The notes below the pieces were generated by a model. The model ran no database searches. It saw only the letters and a list, made by a program, of their open reading frames with translations, and was not told the origin of the DNA. A stretch of DNA of 7,978 bases, taken from Cocleimonas sp. (GTDB lineage Bacteria > Pseudomonadota > Gammaproteobacteria > Thiotrichales > Thiotrichaceae). Below, piece after piece: positions 5,303 through 7,978 of this stretch; within the stretch, counting starts at the first letter, position 1, and the number at the start of each line of letters is the position of its first letter. A program made the position numbers and the translations under genes. Where the stretch lies: positions 1 through 7,978 of the forward strand of contig JAGLDT010000061.1 in assembly GCA_023145485.1 (NCBI GenBank), in the 5' to 3' direction.

Positions 5303-6721
5303 TTAGGTTAGGGAAGAATTATTGCGAGCTTCTTCAATACGTTTTTTCACCTGTCTAGGTGCAGTTCCCCCTAAATGATCACGAGCAGCAACAGAGCCTT
5401 CTAGTGTTAAGACCTCAAAGACCTCTTCTGTAATCACATCTGAAAACTGTCGTAATTCTTGCAGGCTCATTTCACTAAGGTCTTTTGAGGTTTCAACACC
5501 ATACGCAACAGCTTTACCAACAACTTCATGGGCATCTCTAAAGGGCATGTTTTTACCGACCAAATAATCAGCTAAATCGGTTGCGGTAGAGAATCCTTGC
5601 ATGGCGGCTTTACGCATATTGTCCGCTTTAACTTCCACATAAGGCATCATATCGGCATAGGCACGTAGACAGCCTAACAGTGTATCAACGGTATCAAATA
5701 ATGGCTCTTTATCTTCTTGATTGTCTTTATTGTAGGCAAGTGGTTGAGATTTCATTAGGGTTAATAATGCAATTAAGTTGCCATTAACTCTGCCTGTTTT
5801 ACCGCGTACTAACTCAGGTACATCAGGGTTTTTCTTTTGTGGCATGATCGAGGAGCCAGTGCAAAAACGATCGGGTAGATTGATAAAATTAAACTGTGCT
5901 GATGTCCATAATACCAACTCTTCAGAAAAGCGGGATAAATGGGTCATAATCAAGGTTGCAGCAGCGGTAAATTCAATAGCAAAATCACGATCACTAACCG
6001 CATCAAGTGAGTTATTTGCAGGTCGATCAAATCCTAATAGTTCGGCAGTGTAAGCACGATCAATAGGGTAGGTTGTTCCTGCTAAAGCGGCAGCTCCTAG
6101 TGGCAAAATATTAACCCGCTTACGGCAATCCTGTAAGCGCTCATCATCACGCACTAACATTTCATACCAAGCCAGCATATGATGACCAAAGGTAATTGGC
6201 TGGGCAACTTGTAAATGGGTAAAACCTGGTAAAATGGTTTCAGCTTCACGTTCTGCTAAATCCAGTAAGCCTGTTTGTAATCGTTGAATTTCATCACTAA
6301 TTAGATCAATTTGTTCACGTAACCAAAGGCGAATATCAGTTGCAATTTGATCGTTGCGAGAACGCCCCGTATGCAACTTTTTTCCTGCAAGCCCAATACG
6401 ATCGGTTAGCTTAGCTTCAATGTTCATATGAATGTCTTCTAAAGCAATCGACCACTCCATTTTTCCTTGCTCAATATCAACCAGTATTTCATCCAGACCT
6501 TGATGGATAGACTGCATTTCTTCTGTCGTTAAAATACCAACTTTTTCAAGCATTTGAGCATGTGCTTTAGAGCCTGTAATATCATGTTTATAAAGGCGTT
6601 GGTCGAACTGTATTGAGGCGGTAAAGGCTTCAACAAAGGCATCGGTACTTTCTGAGAAACGACCTCCCCAAAGCTTTGTATCTGATTGATCTTTCATGTT
6701 TTCATCGTTTGTATTTGGCAT
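5303..6721 (-). CDS. argH: Argininosuccinate lyase
   Basis: ArgH splits argininosuccinate into arginine and fumarate, the last step of arginine synthesis, as a cytoplasmic homotetramer of the fumarase/aspartase superfamily. The 472-residue product is the usual length. Signatures: KLWGGRFSE near the N-terminus (16-24), HTGRSRNDQ (117-125), GFTHLQVAQP (166-175, with the conserved active-site histidine H169), and the superfamily signature GSSIMPQKKNP (289-299) carrying the catalytic serine loop. The C-terminal GGTAPRQV is also typical. The start at ATG 6721 has only a distant GGAA upstream. An alternative ATG at 6697 (residue 9) would place the start closer to WGGRF, as in many homologues, but its Shine-Dalgarno is also weak. 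It is divergent from the algZ-type gene, an arrangement known in Pseudomonas. No ARG-box operator was recognised. Confidence 0.98.
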   Translation of the reverse strand: MPNTNDENMKDQSDTKLWGGRFSESTDAFVEAFTASIQFDQRLYKHDITGSKAHAQMLEKVGILTTEEMQSIHQGLDEILVDIEQGKMEWSIALEDIHMNIEAKLTDRIGLAGKKLHTGRSRNDQIATDIRLWLREQIDLISDEIQRLQTGLLDLAEREAETILPGFTHLQVAQPITFGHHMLAWYEMLVRDDERLQDCRKRVNILPLGAAALAGTTYPIDRAYTAELLGFDRPANNSLDAVSDRDFAIEFTAAATLIMTHLSRFSEELVLWTSAQFNFINLPDRFCTGSSIMPQKKNPDVPELVRGKTGRVNGNLIALLTLMKSQPLAYNKDNQEDKEPLFDTVDTLLGCLRAYADMMPYVEVKADNMRKAAMQGFSTATDLADYLVGKNMPFRDAHEVVGKAVAYGVETSKDLSEMSLQELRQFSDVITEEVFEVLTLEGSVAARDHLGGTAPRQVKKRIEEARNNSSLT

Positions 6722-6751
6722 TAGTGTATTCAGTTTCCAGCAAGATGGTTG

Positions 6752-6760
6752 TGCTATATT
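6752..6760 (+). promoter_or_regulatory. Putative extended -10 promoter for the algZ leader
   Basis: TGCTATATT is a TGn extension followed by TATATT, five of six matches to the -10 consensus. No good -35 is visible. Transcription would begin near 6767, giving a leader of about 194 nt before the kinase ATG at 6961 and placing the start 25 nt before the small ORF at 6792. Confidence 0.4.
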
Positions 6761-6791
6761 TAGCTAATAGATAAACGTCGTAATAAAAGAG

Positions 6792-6896
6792 ATGGACAAC
6801 ACTATCAGACAGGCGAACCCTATCAGCGGTTCGCTTTATCAGACTGATGAAGTATCTATTTCGCGTAATAATAACAATAATAATGTGAAGGAATAG
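6792..6896 (+). CDS. Possible 34-residue small protein or leader peptide
   Basis: ATG 6792 opens a 34-codon frame ending at tandem TAG-TAG. The product begins MDNTIRQANPISGSL and has a run of six asparagines (from AAT/AAC repeats, about 6865-6882) before ending VKE. It has no membrane segment and no recognised domain. The purine stretch AAAAGAG directly abuts the ATG, too close for a normal Shine-Dalgarno. It begins about 25 nt after a predicted transcription start and is followed by a terminator-like hairpin before algZ. It may be a leader peptide or an accidental frame; the hairpin at 6811-6836 lies within it. Confidence 0.25.
   Translation: MDNTIRQANPISGSLYQTDEVSISRNNNNNNVKE
6811..6836 (+). 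repeat. Stem-loop in the algZ leader
   Basis: AGGCGAACC (6811-6819) pairs with GGTTCGCTT (6828-6836), nine pairs including one G-U, with an 8-nt loop CTATCAGC. An outer ATCAG/CTGAT pair (6804-6808 with 6844-6848) could extend it. The hexamer TATCAG occurs three times here (6803, 6821, 6837). The T-run after the stem is too short for a good terminator. Confidence 0.5.
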
Positions 6897-6905
6897 TAGG
6901 TTTTG

Positions 6906-6928
6906 AAGAGGCTCATGGTGGGCTCTTT
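6906..6928 (+). terminator. Weak terminator- or attenuator-like hairpin before algZ
   Basis: AAGAG (6906-6910) pairs with CTCTT (6923-6927), and CTC (6912-6914) with GGG (6920-6922) around a bulged G and the loop ATGGT. The tail TTTATCATTT is only moderately T-rich. It lies between the small ORF and the kinase start, where it could attenuate read-through. Confidence 0.3.
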
Positions 6929-6960
6929 ATCATTTGCTAAATAGCTTTCACGGATTATCG

Positions 6961-7978
6961 ATGATAAATAAACTTATGTCACTAGCCACAACTAAAAAGT
7001 TAGGTTATTTGCCAAACTTGTGCTCTTTTCGAACCTTACTCAGTGGTATGGTTGCAGCGGAAGTATTGGCAATTATTTTAGCGCTTGCCAGTTCTTCTGA
7101 AACGTATACCGCAGCTTTTATTAAGCTAGGTTTTACGTCATTATTTGTTCAATGGACAGTGTTGTCTGCATCACTTTTTATGTGCATGCTTTCAGGTCTG
7201 TTGAAAAGACAAAATGTGCTTAATTTAACCATTGCAGTGACAACTATTGTTGCTTTTTTTACTATTTTTGCATCAATTTTGACCATTATGGCGGATAGTT
7301 ATCAAAAAATTGGTGTCATACATTACTGGGATACGCCTTTTATTGCACGAAATGTCTTTATTGGTGTAGTAGTCACTCTACTAATTTTACGTTATTTGTA
7401 TGTGCAAGATAATCATTCAGAGCGTGTTAAAGCAGATTCTGGGGCAAAATATGATGCATTGCAATCACGTATGCGCCCACATTTTTTGTTTAACAGTTTG
7501 AACACCATTGCACAGTTGATTTATCAAGATCCAAAAAATGCCGAAGAAGCCTTATTGGATTTAGCAGATATTTTCCGCACCACTTTAGACACTAGAACAC
7601 GCATTACATTAAAAGAAGAGTTAGATGTCACGTTGCGTTACTTGCGTATGGAAGGTCTGCGTTTAGGTAAGCGTCGTTTAAATATAGTTTGGGATATGGA
7701 TAGAAATACATTGCCTTTTGATATGTTGATCCCGCCTTTATTACTGCAACCTTTAGTTGAAAATGCCATTTATCATGGGGTTCAACCTCGTAAAGAAGGT
7801 GGTACATTAGGGATTAGCTTATATGATGCAGGTAGACATTTAGATGTGGTGGTGACTAACCCTATACCACCTGATGGTACTAACTCTCATCAAAAAGGGA
7901 ATCATATAGCTCAAGAAAACTTAAAAAACAGATTGAAATTAGCCTACGGCACGCGCGCAAACCTAAAAATAACAAAAT
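6961..7978 (+). CDS. algZ: AlgZ/FimS-type sensor histidine kinase (LytS-like), C-terminus cut by window edge
   Basis: A membrane sensor kinase of the unorthodox LytS/YehU (HisKA_7TM-less, His_kinase) group. In Pseudomonas, AlgZ/FimS works with the response regulator AlgR. The open frame gives 339 codons to the window edge, close to full length. About four membrane segments (near 25-45, 55-80, 90-112, 128-147) are followed by a short linker and the H-box RMRPHFLFNSLNTIAQL with phospho-acceptor H174. The ATP-binding N-box PPLLLQPLVENAIYHG has E267 and N268. The later GNHIAQENLKNRL segment is the AlgZ-like counterpart of the G-box region. ATG 6961 is preceded by CGGA, a weak Shine-Dalgarno, 6 nt upstream; ATG 6976 is an alternative. 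An algR-like gene is expected just beyond the window, by comparison with Pseudomonas. Confidence 0.93.
   Translation, partial: MINKLMSLATTKKLGYLPNLCSFRTLLSGMVAAEVLAIILALASSSETYTAAFIKLGFTSLFVQWTVLSASLFMCMLSGLLKRQNVLNLTIAVTTIVAFFTIFASILTIMADSYQKIGVIHYWDTPFIARNVFIGVVVTLLILRYLYVQDNHSERVKADSGAKYDALQSRMRPHFLFNSLNTIAQLIYQDPKNAEEALLDLADIFRTTLDTRTRITLKEELDVTLRYLRMEGLRLGKRRLNIVWDMDRNTLPFDMLIPPLLLQPLVENAIYHGVQPRKEGGTLGISLYDAGRHLDVVVTNPIPPDGTNSHQKGNHIAQENLKNRLKLAYGTRANLKITK

Noticed and set aside
5778..6053. Plus-strand 91-codon frame opposite argH
   Set aside because: It is the complement of the conserved GSSIMPQKKNP region of argH; no independent evidence of coding.

Overview
The window carries six protein genes of an ordinary gammaproteobacterial chromosome with an A+T-rich base composition. 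Two gene neighbourhoods support this placement. The first is ffh divergent from a ypjD-yfjD (corB) pair, which is the order known from Escherichia coli. The second is argH divergent from an algZ/fimS-type histidine kinase, which is the order known from Pseudomonas. Having both on one contig suggests a low-GC gammaproteobacterium that is neither Enterobacterales nor Pseudomonas. The genus cannot be told from this sequence alone. There is no phage, insertion sequence, CRISPR array, tRNA or rRNA.

Layout: (1) positions 1-1279, minus strand, ffh, the SRP GTPase, which loses only its extreme C-terminus at the window edge. (2) 1280-1438, a divergent promoter region with a shared -10 dyad. (3) 1439-3515, plus strand, ypjD and yfjD/corB, separated by 4 bp and so probably co-transcribed. 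(4) 3516-3614, a short convergent gap with no visible terminator. (5) 3615-4775, minus strand, rnd (RNase D), probably starting at an internal GTG with a good Shine-Dalgarno. (6) 4776-5302, a 527-bp A+T-rich gap without a convincing protein gene. (7) 5303-6721, minus strand, argH. (8) 6722-6960, a divergent intergenic region that appears to be a long structured leader with a 34-codon small ORF. (9) 6961-end, plus strand, an AlgZ-type histidine kinase, cut by the window edge.

The protein genes are housekeeping functions: membrane targeting (Ffh), a membrane/cation-transport pair (YpjD, YfjD), RNA 3'-end processing (RNase D), arginine biosynthesis (ArgH) and signal transduction (AlgZ).

The most interesting signal is non-coding. 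In the rnd-argH gap there is an FNR/ANR-like box, TTGACATAGATCAA at 5031-5044. A plausible -10 lies at the class II distance, followed by about 165 nt of hairpin-forming sequence and a strong intrinsic terminator (5213-5240), all on the plus strand. No protein gene lies between promoter and terminator. The simplest reading is an unannotated, oxygen-responsive small RNA analogous in regulation (not shown to be homologous) to E. coli FnrS. A 36-bp A+T-rich dyad sits just upstream of the FNR-like box. A second, weaker candidate is the leader of algZ.
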